From contig NW_027460335.1 of assembly GCF_050947875.1 (NCBI RefSeq), forward strand, positions 10,782,428 through 10,846,427: a stretch of 64,000 bases of DNA, in the 5' to 3' direction. Every line of letters starts with the position of its first letter. Within the stretch, counting starts at the first letter, position 1. This DNA is from Dermacentor variabilis (lineage: Eukaryota; Arthropoda; Arachnida; Ixodida; Ixodidae). Both the position numbers and the translations under genes were made by a program. Shown piece by piece: positions 23,826-34,705 of the stretch. Under the pieces are notes generated by a model. That model was not told where the DNA came from, ran no database searches, and saw nothing but the letters and a program-made list of their open reading frames with translations.

Positions 23826-24326
23826 GGAGAAGGGGGTTAGCTGAGGGGTCCGATTTTTATTAGTCATATCATAAGAAGCCAACAACCACAGACACCAATG
23901 ACAACATAAGGGAAATTACTTGTGCGTAATAAATGAAATAAAGAAACGATAAATTACTAGAAATTAAAGCGGATGAAGAAAAACTTTCCGCAGGTGGGAA
24001 CCGATTGCAGGTGGGAACCGAGGTGCTCCACCGATTGAGCTACCGCGGCGCTGTTTCCCCATCCACTTTCGTGGGTATTTATGTGTCCTAGTAGAACTCT
24101 GGGAGTGTTAGCCAGCGCCACCCCTCAGAGACCTTGGCGGCAGACGTAAAACGTCCTTTTTGCCGCAGGCGTCTCGAGAACGTGATCTTTTTGGGTGAAG
24201 GCAACTGGTCAATAAACCCACACATGCTACCTGAAGGCATCTATTTAGCCGGATTCGAGACCCACGCAATGTAATAAACGAGAAGAAAGGGGGTTAGCAG
24301 AGGGGCCCGATTTTTATTAGTCATAT
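23826..24326. repeat. Tandem tRNA-like repeat, left part (target of the gypsy element)
   Basis: A block beginning GGGGGTTAGC-GAGGGG-CCGATTTTTATTAGTCATAT occurs at about 23834 and again at about 24288, giving a unit of about 455 bp. Inside, on the minus strand near 24005-24050, is CGCGGTAGCTCAATCGGTGGAGC, an A-box, with GGTTCCCACCTGC beyond it. The anticodon part is missing and GCAGGTGGGAACCGA is locally doubled. The second copy is cut at 24326 by the gypsy element. Confidence 0.75.
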
Positions 24327-24474
24327 TGTTACGTGAAGCTGAAGCCGAATATTATTTACAATTTATTTACATGGAAGCTCACGGAGGCCAAAATGGCGAC
24401 GCTATATCAAGCCGGCACACACGTCGTCTTCATCCTCCTCAGTGCAGCCACACTGTGGCGGCTGTTACGTAGCA
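24327..24474 (-). repeat. 3' LTR of gypsy element
   Basis: Starts TGTTACGTGAAGC and ends TTACGTAGCA, so TGTTACG/CGTAGCA nearly mirror each other. It differs from the other LTR by several substitutions, mainly in the first 50 bp, so the insertion is not recent. Confidence 0.95.
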
Positions 24475-24512
24475 TCACCCCCGGCTGTAGAAGCACCGTC
24501 CCGGTGCTTAAT

Positions 24513-25699
24513 CTAGACACGCGCGGTGAAAGGTGTGTGGTATGGTTTTATTCTTACCACGTGAACGATGTCACTTGCATCTGATGATGACGCTGAGAGA
24601 TCGGCGGGGATGATTTCATACCTGACATCGGTGACTTGTCGTACCACACGGTAAGGGCCAGTGTAGCGCGACAGCAGCTTTTCGGAAAGGCCCACACGGC
24701 GAATGGGTGACCAGAGAAGCACCAGAGAAACCGGCGAAAAGTGCACATCACGATGGTGGCAATCATAGAGGCATCTCTGATGCTCATGTGAGGTCTCGAG
24801 ATGGGTGCGGGCGAGCTGGCACGCGTGGTCGTCGTGTGCGATCGCGTGGCGGGCGTATTCAGTGGCGTAACGTGTGGCCGAGGGCAGCAAAGTGTCCAAG
24901 GGCAACACGGTTTCTCGGCCATATAGGAGATAGAATGGTGAATAGCCGGGGGTGTCGTGACGCGATGAATTATACGCGAACGTCACATATGGTAAGTGAA
25001 GATCCCAGCCGTGGTGGTCGGTCGCAACGTACTTCGAAAGCATGTCGGTGATGGTCCGGTTGAGGCGCTCCGTGAGGCCGTTGGTCTGTGGGTGGTAGGA
25101 CGTGCTGAACTTGTGCTTTGTCGAGCAGGAGTGGAGGATGTCCTACGGAGGACCGAAAGCTGCATCCACGGTCAGTGAGTAATTGACACGGAGCACCGTG
25201 CACTAAAATGATGTCATAGAGGAGAAAGTCAGCAACGTCTGTAGCACAACTTGTCGGAAGGGCTCTGGTGATTGCGTACCGCGTAACATAATCGGTAGCG
25301 ACGGCGACCCATTTATTTCCGGAGCCCGAGAGAGGAAATGGTCCAAGAAGGCCTAGACCAACACGAAAAAAGGGTTCCGGTGGGATGTCGATCAGCTGGA
25401 GACATCCAGCTGGAGGTGTGGAGGGCTTCTTCCGGCGCTGACAGGGCTCACAAGCGGCAACCTAGCGCCGCACAAAGCGGGCGAGACCCGGCCGAAAGAA
25501 TCGGCGGCGTACACGGTCGTATGTGCGCGAGACGCCCAAGTGTCCAGCTAAGGGAGCATCGTGAAGTTGCTGGAGGAAAGTCGAACGCAGGTGCGATGGA
25601 ATGACGAGCAGAAGGTCAAAGCCGTGTAGATCAAAATTGCGGCGGTATAATGCCCCCTCCTTAAGGAGAAACATCCGGACAGAGGCGTCACCAGGAGTT
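24513..25699 (-). pseudogene. gypsy integrase
   Basis: The HHCC zinc-binding part reads HDAPLAGHLGVSRTYDRVRRRFF (about 25505-25575) and then CEPCQRR after a stop. The catalytic core shows VGLGLLGPFPLS where VGLDLLGPFPLS is expected, so the first catalytic Asp is Gly (about 25354). LTDRGCSF keeps the second Asp (about 25165-25190). TNGLTERLNRTITDMLSKYV keeps the Glu (about 25030-25090). HGWDLHLPYVTFAYNSSRHD and GPYRVVRQVTDVRYEI form the C-terminal GPY/F-type module. Integrase joins cDNA ends to host DNA. Here frame changes plus the lost Asp rule out activity. Confidence 0.9.
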
Positions 25700-26345
25700 G
25701 ACTCCAGACGGTCGATGAGGGCTCATAATGAAGGATCGCGCCGTTGCTCGTTGCCGATTTGAAGCAACTGGGACACAGAGAAAAGGCAAGCGATGGCGTC
25801 CGCATCGGCCGGTTCGTCGACGGGGTAGCGGGACAAACAATCGGCATTCTGGTGCAAGCGTCGCGTCTTATTTACCACGGAGAAGGTATATTCTTGCAGG
25901 CGTAACGCCCAGCGAGCGAGTCGTCCCGTGGGGTCCTTGAACGAGGATAGCCAGCAGAGAGCGTGGTTATCAGTGATGCCACAGAAGGGGCGTCCGTACA
26001 AGTATGGACGAAATTTCGCAACAGCCCACACAAGAGCGAGGCAGTCGCGCTCTGTGATTGACTAATTGAGCTCGGCGGACGATAGAAGTCGGCTGGCATA
26101 GGCTATAACGCGATCATGTCCACGCTGGCGCTGTGCTAACACTGCTCCTATGCCGTGACCACTGGCATCATTTCGAACTTGCGTTGAGGCAGACGGGTCA
26201 AAGTGGGCCAAAATTGGAGGCGTGGTAAGGAGAGTAGTCAGCTGCAAAAAAGATGAGGCATGGTCAGGACCCAAGAAATATGGACGTCTTTCTTCAAGAG
26301 GTCGATAAGGGGACGTGCGATGGTCGCAAAATCCTTCACAAATCG
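25700..26345 (-). pseudogene. gypsy RNase H domain
   Basis: Segments in order: PILAHFDPSASTQVRNDASG, GIGAVLAQRQ and ERDCLALVWAVAKFRPYLYG, then TDNHALCWLSSFKDPTGRLA and RLHQNADCLSRYPVD. This is the usual Ty3/gypsy tethered RNase H. LRND replaces the more usual LETDAS, so the first acidic residue area is altered. One stop separates LLSSAELN from the next part. Confidence 0.9.
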
Positions 26346-27190
26346 TCAAAAATAAGATAACAGCCCTACAAAACTACGAACGTCCTTGGTAGACTTCGTA
26401 ACAGGAAAATTCGTAACGGTGCGAATTTTCTCCGGATCGGGTCGCACGCCTCTGGCGTCTACGAAGTGTCCAAGAATGGCGATTTGGCGGAGAGCGAAGT
26501 GACATTTTGACGAGTTTAGCTGGCGACTGGCGCGGCGGAACACGTCAAGAATCGCTGAAAGACGGTCTAGATGCGTGTCGAATGTAGGCGAATAAATGAT
26601 GACGTCGTCAAAATAGGACAAACAGGTGGACCACTTGAACCCCTGAAGCAAAGAGTCCATCATCAATTCGAAGGTAGCGGGTGCGTTAGAGAGACCGAAA
26701 GGCATCACCTTGAACTGATAAAGGCCGTCAGGGGTAACAAATGCAGTCTTCTCTCGTTCCATGTCATCGACGGATATCTGCCAGTAGCCGGACCGTAAGT
26801 CGATAGAAGAAAAATAGGTGGCAGCGCACAGGCTGTATAGAGCGTCATCAATGCGTGGCAAAGGGTACACGTCCTTTTTTGTGATTTTGTTCAGGTGGCG
26901 ATAAACTACACAAAAGCGTCACGTTCAATCCTTCTTTTTCACAAGTACGACGGAAGATGCCCAAGGACTACAGGAAGGCTCGATAATGTCCTTTGCAAGC
27001 ATCTTTTTGACTTCCTGCTGGATAACAGCTCGTTCCGACGCAAAACACGATATGGACGTCGGTGAATAGGGTTCGCATCGCCAGTATTTATGCGATGGGT
27101 CACGACGGACGTTTGACCTAAGGGTCTATTGTCAAAGTCAAATATGTCGCCACAACCTTCAAGAACACGGCAAAGAGCTTCAGCTTGAGC
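26346..27190 (-). pseudogene. gypsy reverse transcriptase
   Basis: The N-terminal part reads SERAVIQQEVKKMLAKDII, IEPSCSPWASSVVLVKKKD and a stop before RFCVVYRHLNKITKKDVYPL. The palm has FSSIDLRSGYWQI (motif A), AFVTPDGLYQFKVMPFGLSN, and LSYFDDVIIYSP with YFDD (26604-26615) in place of the common YLDD. The thumb and connection read ILGHFVDARGVRPDPEKI and STKDVRSFVGLLSYF. A frame change separates the HRRPYRV segment from SERAV. RT would turn element RNA into cDNA. The palm frame 26346-26870 is still open. Confidence 0.95.
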
Positions 27191-28120
27191 AGGTGTTAGT
27201 CAGAGGAAATCATCTTCTTAATGTTGACGTCAGTGCCATGCGATGACGTCACGGTATGGGCTGAGCTGTAATGATCTTCCACTGTGAAGGGCTCGACCTC
27301 ATTATCCTGCAAAGCGCTAATTATAGCCAAGGAGATCCCCTGAGGCAGAACTTGCGCGGTTAGCGCGAAATTGACAAGTGGAAGGCAGGTGCGGTTGCCA
27401 GTAATTTTCAGCACAGTGTGCGGCACGGTAACACCATGTGTAAGCATAACGGTGGGAATTGGGGCGGCCACGTAATTGCAGTCAGGTACAGCTGGTGAGG
27501 ACAACAAGTCTACGTGTGTCACAGAGTGAGGCGGTAAGCGAATAAAATCCATGCAGCTCAAACGGCATGGAGGCGGGTCCGCAGGGTCGGCAAGAAGAGG
27601 CAAGTCAAGGCGAAGTTAGCCGGCCGAACAGTCAATGAGGGCAGAATGATTGGCAAGAAAATCCAGACCGAGAATGAGTTGGTGAGGGCAATGCTCGATG
27701 ACGGTGAAGAGAACGACGGTGTGTCTCTCAGCAATGGTGAGTCGGGCAGAACACATGCCAACACTAGCGACAGTCCCTCCATCGGCGACTTGTACAACTC
27801 GGTTCGGGGCAGGCATCAGAACTTTTTGAGCCGACGGCGAAGAGCAGCACTCATAATGGACACATGCGCCCCAGTGTCAATCAACGCGCACACAGGAACA
27901 TTGTCGACGAAAACGTCCAAACGATTCCTGTTCGTGGGTAAGGTGAAGCGAAGATTTCGTGCCAATGTCGTCAATGCAGGTTCACCTCCAGAAGCTGCGC
28001 TGTCTAGTTTTCCGGTCGGGGGTGCGGCGAGTAGGTCGGGGAAGGAGCACAGCGTCACGGGGGCGAACGAGATTGACGACGGGAGGGAGAAGGCGAGCGG
28101 GAGTAGCGGGGTCGTGTCAA
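27191..28120 (-). pseudogene. gypsy aspartic protease and linker
   Basis: FVDNVPVCALIDTGAHVSIM contains the DTG active site (about 27863-27900). Next come VVQVADGGTVASVGMC and EHCPHQLILGLDFLANHSAL (about 27640-27700), the flap and ILG-D-L motifs of retropepsins. The linker up to RT is an open frame of 135 residues with THVDLLSSPAVPDCNYVAAP. The protease would cut Gag-Pol. The frame is broken between these pieces. Confidence 0.85.
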
Positions 28121-29223
28121 AGGTTTCGCAGGGTCAGGTGATGGAGCGGGCATAGAAGGGGCGAAGGAAAAAGATGCGCTAGAGGGGCAAGGGGGGTAAT
28201 CAGGATAATAGCGCGTCGGAGAAGTCCAGCGGCTGCGGTAGTGGCGGCGACATGTCCAATGCGTCGGCAGTTAAAACAGATCGGCTTGTCGTCCACGGTT
28301 CGCCATTCGGAGGGGTTGCGCTGTCCGTAAGAGGAGTAAGAAGAGCGCTGTGGGGACGTGCGTGGAGGCAAAGGTTCCGAGCGTACGCAACGAATGGATT
28401 GCAGGCCGACGTTGGACAACTCTTGACGGACGACGGCCTGGATCAAGGAGATTGTCACCGGAGAATAATCAGGCAATGGGAATGAAGGGGCCGCCGGTTG
28501 TGCCGCTTCGACCTCACGACGAATGATGCGGATCAAGTTGTCACATCGCGACGGCTGGTCGAAGAGATCGTCACAGGATGACGTAGCCGCTGTGTTGGGA
28601 AGTAGCGTGATGTGCTGGGATACCCGTCGACGTTTAGCAAGCTCGAGACGGCGGCACTCCTTGTGGATGGTATCGATGCTGGTGACGTTCGTAAACACCA
28701 GTAAATTGAAGGCGTCGTCAGCAATGCCTTTGAGGAAGTGATTAACCTTATCGTCTTCAGTCATGTTCCGGTCAGCCTTGGCACAAAGGGCCAAGACGTC
28801 GAGAATGTAGGACACGTAGGACTCGGTCGACGTCTGTACACGTGTGGCAAGGGCTTTCTTGGCATTGACTTGTCTACCAAATGGATTGCCAAAAAGGTCG
28901 CGTAGCTTGTCTTTGAAGAGATCCCAGTTCGAGATCTCCTCTTCGTGAGTCTGGAACCACGGCAATGGAGCTCCGTCGAGGTAAAAGAGTACGTTGGCAA
29001 GCATAATAGTCGGATCCCACCTGTGACTGGTGCTGATGCGTTCGTATAAGCGGAGCCAGTCGTCAACATCAGGACTGCCGACTCCGTTGAAAACACCAGG
29101 ATCCCGAGGTGGGGAAACGGCGACGTAAGTCGGGGCTGCAGGAGGAGATGCTTGCGTAGATGAAGTGCCGCCAGCAGGAGCCGAAGTCGCATTGTCGCCG
29201 TTGCGACCCCTGCGAAGCTCCAT
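28120..29223 (-). pseudogene. gypsy Gag, long open frame ending in a frameshifted zinc knuckle
   Basis: I chose MELRRGRNGDN (29223) as start because the truncated copy has the same opening and the upstream frame enters the leader. The capsid-like part reads DVDDWLRLYERISTSHRWDP, NVLFYLDGAPLPWFQTHEEE, WDLFKDKLRDLFGNPFGRQV and STESYVSYILDVLALCAKAD. The knuckle begins KPICFNCRRIGHVA and then shifts frame, so the last Cys is read only in the next frame (CRHYRSRW). About 350 residues are uninterrupted, making this the best-kept gene of the element. Confidence 0.9.
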
Positions 29224-29239
29224 GACGGGTACGGGGAAC

Positions 29240-29259
29240 GTCCACTTCCACCAAATAAA
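29240..29259 (-). promoter_or_regulatory. Candidate primer binding site
   Basis: Just inside the 5' LTR the minus strand reads TTTATTTGGTGGAAGTGGAC. The TGG at this place is where a tRNA 3' CCA would pair, and the truncated copy conserves TTTGGTGGA. I did not identify the tRNA. Confidence 0.45.
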
Positions 29260-29407
29260 TGTTACGTGAAGCTGAAGCCATATACTATTTACAATATAGT
29301 TACCGGGAAGCACAGGGAGGCCAAAATGGCGACGCTATATCAAGCCGGCACACACGTCGTCTTCGCCCTCCTCACTGCAGCCACACTGTGGCGGCTGTTC
29401 CGTAGCA
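29260..29407 (-). repeat. 5' LTR of gypsy element
   Basis: Same length and ends as the 3' LTR. TGTTACGTGAAGCTGAAGCC opens it and GCTGTTCCGTAGCA closes it. CCAAAATGGCGACGCTATAT is identical in all three LTRs of this family in the window. Confidence 0.95.
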
Positions 29408-29631
29408 ATATCATCAGAAGCCAACGAACACTGACACCAAGGACAACATAAAGGAAATTACTTAATTAATAATACGCAAAATGCGAAGGTTGTGCGGTCG
29501 GTTCCCACCTGCGGCAAGTTGTTTTTTTGATCCACTTTGATTTTTATGAATTTATTGTTTCTTTATTTCATCTATTGAGCACAAGTAATTTCCCCTATGT
29601 TGTCCTTGGCGTCAGTGCTTGTTAGCTTCTG

Positions 29632-29633
<2 letters not shown>
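29408..29633. repeat. tRNA-like repeat, right part, followed by an inverted piece
   Basis: ATATCATCAGAAGCCAAC-AACACTGACACCAAGGACAACATAA-GGAAATTACTT continues the 24288-24326 copy across the gypsy insertion. From about 29478 the same family runs in the opposite direction, with AATGCGAAGGTTGTGCGGTCGG, GTTCCCACCTGCGG and ATTTCCCCTATGTTGTCCTTGG. The repeat therefore forms a head-to-head pair here. Confidence 0.7.

Positions 29634-29700
<67 letters not shown>
29634..29700. repeat. (AT)n microsatellite
   Basis: 67 bp of uninterrupted AT dinucleotides next to the tRNA-like repeat. Confidence 0.98.
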
Positions 29701-29703
<3 letters not shown>

Positions 29704-32504
29704 CTCGTTTTTTCAGTGATATATACGCAGTTAGGTATTATTAGTTTTTTTATTTACAGGAAAAGGAAAGCGAGGTATAGGCTGACAACTGCCACCGGAA
29801 AGGGCACTACACCTGCCAAATCTTCAGAAAGGAGATGACAGAAACACAGAAATGGAAGATAGCAAGGGGGGGTGGGAAGACAGAGTTAGTTATCGATGAT
29901 TCATCTTAAGACACATCACACAAGCAGTAACCAACATGGCACGGCAAATACTACCAAACAGCGCGCTGTGTTAAAGTGCACTGACTGCCTTCAGATACTT
30001 TCGCGTTGACTATATTTCTGCTACAGGAAGATTTGTGTATAAACTTGCTGGATGAATGGAGCCCGTTGGCGTCTTCTCACCATCACACTTGAAACGGAAT
30101 CTTTGGAGGCAGACACACGGAACATTTCCTCGTAAACAATTCGAGCACTTTCACGGAACATTCGACAAATCGTAAAATGAGCTTAATTTCAAAGTTTTAC
30201 GAGAATATTCGGAGAGTCGGCAGGCATGTATTGCAGAGATTTAGGTTAGGGGACGCATAATTCACCCAAACACTGGGGAATGCTAACCACCCCGCCTGAA
30301 GAAAAGCTGAAAACAAGCGAAAAGAGTGCGAAGGGCAAGCAATGCAGTTTCCGTCCCCTGCGCATAGATGCGGCTTGCGGCCGCAAACCTAAAGCTCTCT
30401 ATTGACTCCTAAGTTTAGAAACGCTGAAATGTATAGTTCGAAAATTTTAACCCAACTTGTTTCACAATCTACTGCTTCTGGCCAGTTACACGGCTAAAGG
30501 AAGGTGCTCAAGGTGATAGCACTCCTGAAATCTGCTATCGCTAAGTTTTCTCTTAACTACTGTACTATATCTTTAAGCAGCATCTCCTGCAATCTCTTAA
30601 ACACATCGTATATCAAAAGACCGTCAACTTAATAGAGCTTAATGCTATTTCATCGCTAAGAAGAAGGGGTTTCTAAACAGTTTTTATGTGAACCAGAACT
30701 AAATTTTTTTACTAAGGGACCCTTTGCAGCTTTGAGGCACTATGCTATCGACTGCACAAGTTATCGCTTAATATGTCCTGGCACTGTAACTGCACTACTT
30801 CAGTCTCACCTTAACGTTATCTCTAACAGGTGCAACGCATTGCAAATACGTTTCGATGTTAACCATTGTAAAGTGTTAGGAGTCTCATGAAAATCTGCCG
30901 CCTTTACTCCCTGTCTTTGTACCATTGGTACTTCTTTGTTAGTTGACATAACCCTTTATAAGTGCATAGGAGTTCAGAACATTGGGGCCCTATAACGCAA
31001 AGCTATTGCATTATGTTTTTATTCCAATCCTGATGTCGAATTTTCGTAACCGCCGACGCAAGCATCGGACGGTAACTCGCAGGGATGTTTGGACAGACCA
31101 ATTAAACGCTCTCCTCATTCACAAGAGGTCACTTTTGTTTGCTAGAAAAACGAAGAACATTGCCTACACTGAGCAGCTCAGAAAAGGCGAGGAGCATGCT
31201 CAAGTGCAGAGGGATTCAATGGAGCCGAGCCACTGCAATGAAAATCGATAACCCGATGAAGAGGGTGGTGCCGAAGTTGGCGATTGGTACGCTTTCCCTT
31301 ACTTGGCTTGCGGTGACTCGTCGACAATCGTGACGGCATGCCATGGAAGCTTAAGAATGATGCTAAAACCGATCCTCAGTAAAGAAGAATTCGGAGGACG
31401 CGATCGTAAACGTGCCAAAAGTGCTCGAAAACGTTGCACGACCACGCAAAAAGCTTTATTATACGGAAATACACCCATGCTCTCCGGTAGATGCGAGTAG
31501 CCCGTGCCTCAGAGACCGGCGGCAGCCATCTTTTTTTCCTTTCGGAACGGGGCAGCCTGCAGCTATTCAGAAGAAAATTCAGTTTTGTTCGGAATGTCAA
31601 TGCATCTTTAACGCGTGCAGGTCACTTTCACGCGGTGTTTTTATGGTTTTGTGACATCGCGTGACAGGCATGTGAAGTGGGTGCAGCCCGAAAACTTTTG
31701 ACCAATAGCCGAGGGCTAATGGCGAAGTCGCGTCGAATCAGAAATAACTGTTTCTTTTGTTCACTCAAATGATCCATAAAAAAATCATATCAAATGGGAC
31801 TTATCGCGGTTTTCATGACTTCGTGTGGCAGACAGGTGAAGTAGGGGTGGTCCAAAAAAGTTTTTCACCAATCGCGGAGAGCTGATGGTAAAATTGGACT
31901 TGAATAGTTTGGAATAGCTTAACGTTATGGTGCCCCGGCTTACCTTTCGTGGGAAAACTATGTTAACTACGGTATTTGTGATCGCTATTAAAACATCACG
32001 GTATTTACGCTACAACTTTCCAGCACACCATCGCCTCCTAAATAAACAATATATAGAACACTTCTAATGTCTAAGCTGGAATATTCGTGTGTTTGTTTGG
32101 GATCCTAGTTAACGTTTTCTCATTAATCAAGAAGATTCGATTTGTAAGCATAGTGGGAATTTTCTTTTCTAAAATTATTCTTGATCTTCCCGCGTGTAAA
32201 CGATGAAACTGACACTGCAGGTTACCAACTTCTCTTTGCGACAGGAATTGTCGCGTTTATGAACGTTACACAAGATTTTCGTAATCCCCACCTGAAAAAT
32301 AAACTTCTTAGTGAAAAAACTTATGTAACAAGTCGTACTAACTACCATCATAAAGCTTACTTTCCGGTTAGGAACAGTTTCTTTCTAGATTCAATGATTA
32401 TGCAGACATTCAAAGAAATAAATCGCGCCGCTTTCATTATCCTCATGTCTCTGCATTTATATCTGTTGTTTAAGACTATTGCATGTACTACACCCTTGTG
32501 ATAT
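29701..32504. other. Unassigned DNA with a diverged 169-bp duplication
   Basis: 31641-31735 and 31810-31905 share GTTTT-ATG-CTTCGTG-ACAGGCA-GTGAAGT-GGGTG, then AAAA-TTTTT-ACCAATCGC-GAG-GCT. The copies are offset by about 169 bp. The rest (29701-31640 and 31910-32504) shows no domain or repeat family that I recognise. Confidence 0.45.
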
Positions 32505-33880
32505 GCACTTTTTTCGCCACACCTTTCTTCAATGCTTTGGGGCCCCATTACAGGCATTACGTTAAATAACTAAATAAAATGAATAAATCGTTATAACTAA
32601 ACTATCACAAGTAAATGTTTAGGGATGCCTGGAAATAGGAATTATATAATATAAGCAAATTTTGCCGATTTCTGGCTCAATCGAAAGCAGACGATGTTTC
32701 ACTGTGCGCTGGCTTATGATTTTTCTGCTTGGTGGTGGCAGAAAATATCCACGTTCAGCTGTTTCGTTATTTTGGAGCTGACCTTTTTCAACCCGATCTT
32801 CCGCTTACTTCCAAACAATAGAGCACACCTTTAGTTCTCATGCGGCATTTTTCCAAGAATAAAAATGTAGGTTTTTTTTCTGCATAGTAAGTGACACATA
32901 AGCGAATTTAAAGAATTTGGCGCGTCCCATGTCTCGCATGACATTAGAAAGGCAACACAGTGACGCTGGAATTATAAATGGCATCATACGTCGGCAAACG
33001 TTCTTTCTTCTAGCCTTCATGAGAATTCCTTCGTGAAATTTACAACGCCATAAAAAAACAATCTAATAAGGTTTAAGGCACACAGTGATCAAAATCCACA
33101 GTGATGACTTTGTAGGAGCATTAAGGTTTCCAATAACGATGGATTACGCGTGCATCTTTAAAGCGAAAGCAATATGTGCCCCATTACACGAAAATCCGGC
33201 GGCAGCGTGACAGAGCGATCACACCAAGAATACCTAGCTGCGCAAAAGTAGAATCAAGTCAAAAAGTGCTCGGATTGACGACAAATTTCTAAGGAAGCTT
33301 TCTGAAGCAAAGTACACTTCAAAGAAATTTTTTTGTGTTTACGCCTGGGTGGAAATCGAACACGGGCCCGCAAGGTGCGTAACGAGCAAACTTCGCGAAT
33401 GCTACGGCGTCTGCACTGTATTGGCTGAATTAAGCTGTGGCCTCGAGAGAGCGCCATTGGTCACACGACGGCACAGCAAATAGAGAAAAAGAGACGCCAT
33501 GTCATGACTAAAAAATGAGTGTATGAACTAAAAAACATTTACCAAAGGGAAAATAATGCTCTTGCATTTCACGCCTAAGGAGCTATAGGTGTCTCTGTCC
33601 ACCCTTTCTGTAGTTTTACTACTTCGTAAGAAATGTTCCTCGTTATATTTCCTACCATTCAAACATCCGCGTGAATGTGTCTCTTTCCTGTTAGCGTTAC
33701 GTTGTCCTGAGAAACAGTGCAAAAATATTAATTTGCGTGGATAACAAAGCGACCAGCTACATCATCGCTTAGTTTGAAAGATAGGGTGTAACGCACAAAA
33801 GAAATGAGCGCGCTAAAAAAAGTGCCCTCTTTCTTGGGTACCTTTAAATAAAGCACCCTTCCTAAGACCTTGCTCTTCAA
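32505..33880. repeat. Unnamed interspersed repeat, uninterrupted copy
   Basis: It aligns along its length with 43025-44051 and then with 52221-52510, in that order. Shared blocks include TGATTT-GCTTGGTGGTGGCAGAAAA, CTTACTTCCAAACAATA, CCATTACACGAAAATCCGGCGGC, AAAAAGTGCTCGGATTGACG, CAAAGGGAAAATAATGCT and AGTTT-AGTACTTC. A B-box-like GTGTTCGATTTCC lies on the minus strand near 33352-33364. No coding capacity is seen. I cannot name the family. Confidence 0.8.
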
Positions 33881-34668
33881 ATTTTACTGTTTGGTCGGTA
33901 TATAATTATTTAACGTCGTGCTGCTCTATAGATAAGCTCCCGAGCTTGGCACGAGCCAATCACAGAAGTTAGCAGGGTAATGGTACTGAGGCCCATTAAT
34001 CTTCCCTGCTGCGATATCGCCGAGGCGGGTAACAGTAAAAGAATCCATGAATAGGAGTAGCCGCTGAGAGGTGATACTTGTGACGAATAGCCTGTGGGAT
34101 CGGATTTTGAATTCTGCACCGGCACTGTGCAGTCTTTTATTTTTGATTTGCTTCACAACCGCTGACAAAGCAATCTGATAATTTTGAACTGGAGATTAGC
34201 GTAAGTGGTGCATGACCAATCGACTATGGTATTGATACCATAGCAAACATCACTGTAAGAAGGGCAACGTTAGATGAGATTCTTGAAAAACAATATTTGT
34301 AGGAAAGGGTGCTAGTCCAGCATAAAAACTTTCTTCTTAGCTATGTTAGTTCACTGGATTACCTTTTCGCATGATGGACACACTTATGATGCACAAGAAA
34401 TGCTGGTAGGGATGTAACTTCATTTGGTGTGCGTGCTGCAGGCGCTTCTTTGGGTAGGACTTATGATTCTAATCTTCTAATTTATATGTAGTCTAGGGAA
34501 TGACATTGCGTGGCTCGCAAGGAGATTTGAAATTCTATTTGCTGGAGTGTCTGCCCCAAGGGCTCATACAAGCAGAGGTGAATCCAGTGTTTGCTTCTAC
34601 TTAAACACTGAAGGTGGGCCAAACTAGCTGTAGATTGATTATAATTGATCTGTTTACACTCTGGTGTG

Positions 34669-34705
<37 letters not shown>

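Larger units (their letters stand above)
24327..29407 (-). mobile_element. Complete Ty3/gypsy retrotransposon with 148-bp LTRs, inactive
   Basis: Both LTRs are 148 bp (24327-24474 and 29260-29407) and the 4-bp sequence ATAT flanks the element (24323-24326 and 29408-29411). On the minus strand the order is LTR, candidate primer site, gag with zinc knuckle, protease, RT, RNase H, integrase with zinc finger, polypurine-like GCCGGGGGTGA, LTR. That order makes it Ty3/gypsy, not Ty1/copia. No envelope gene follows integrase. Frameshifts, stops and a changed integrase residue show it cannot move by itself. Confidence 0.95.

Noticed and set aside
33254..33457. Short frames in the unnamed repeat (33254-33457 and 43692-43940) as a conserved protein
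   Set aside because: The two frames differ in phase and length between copies, so conservation is of DNA, not of protein.
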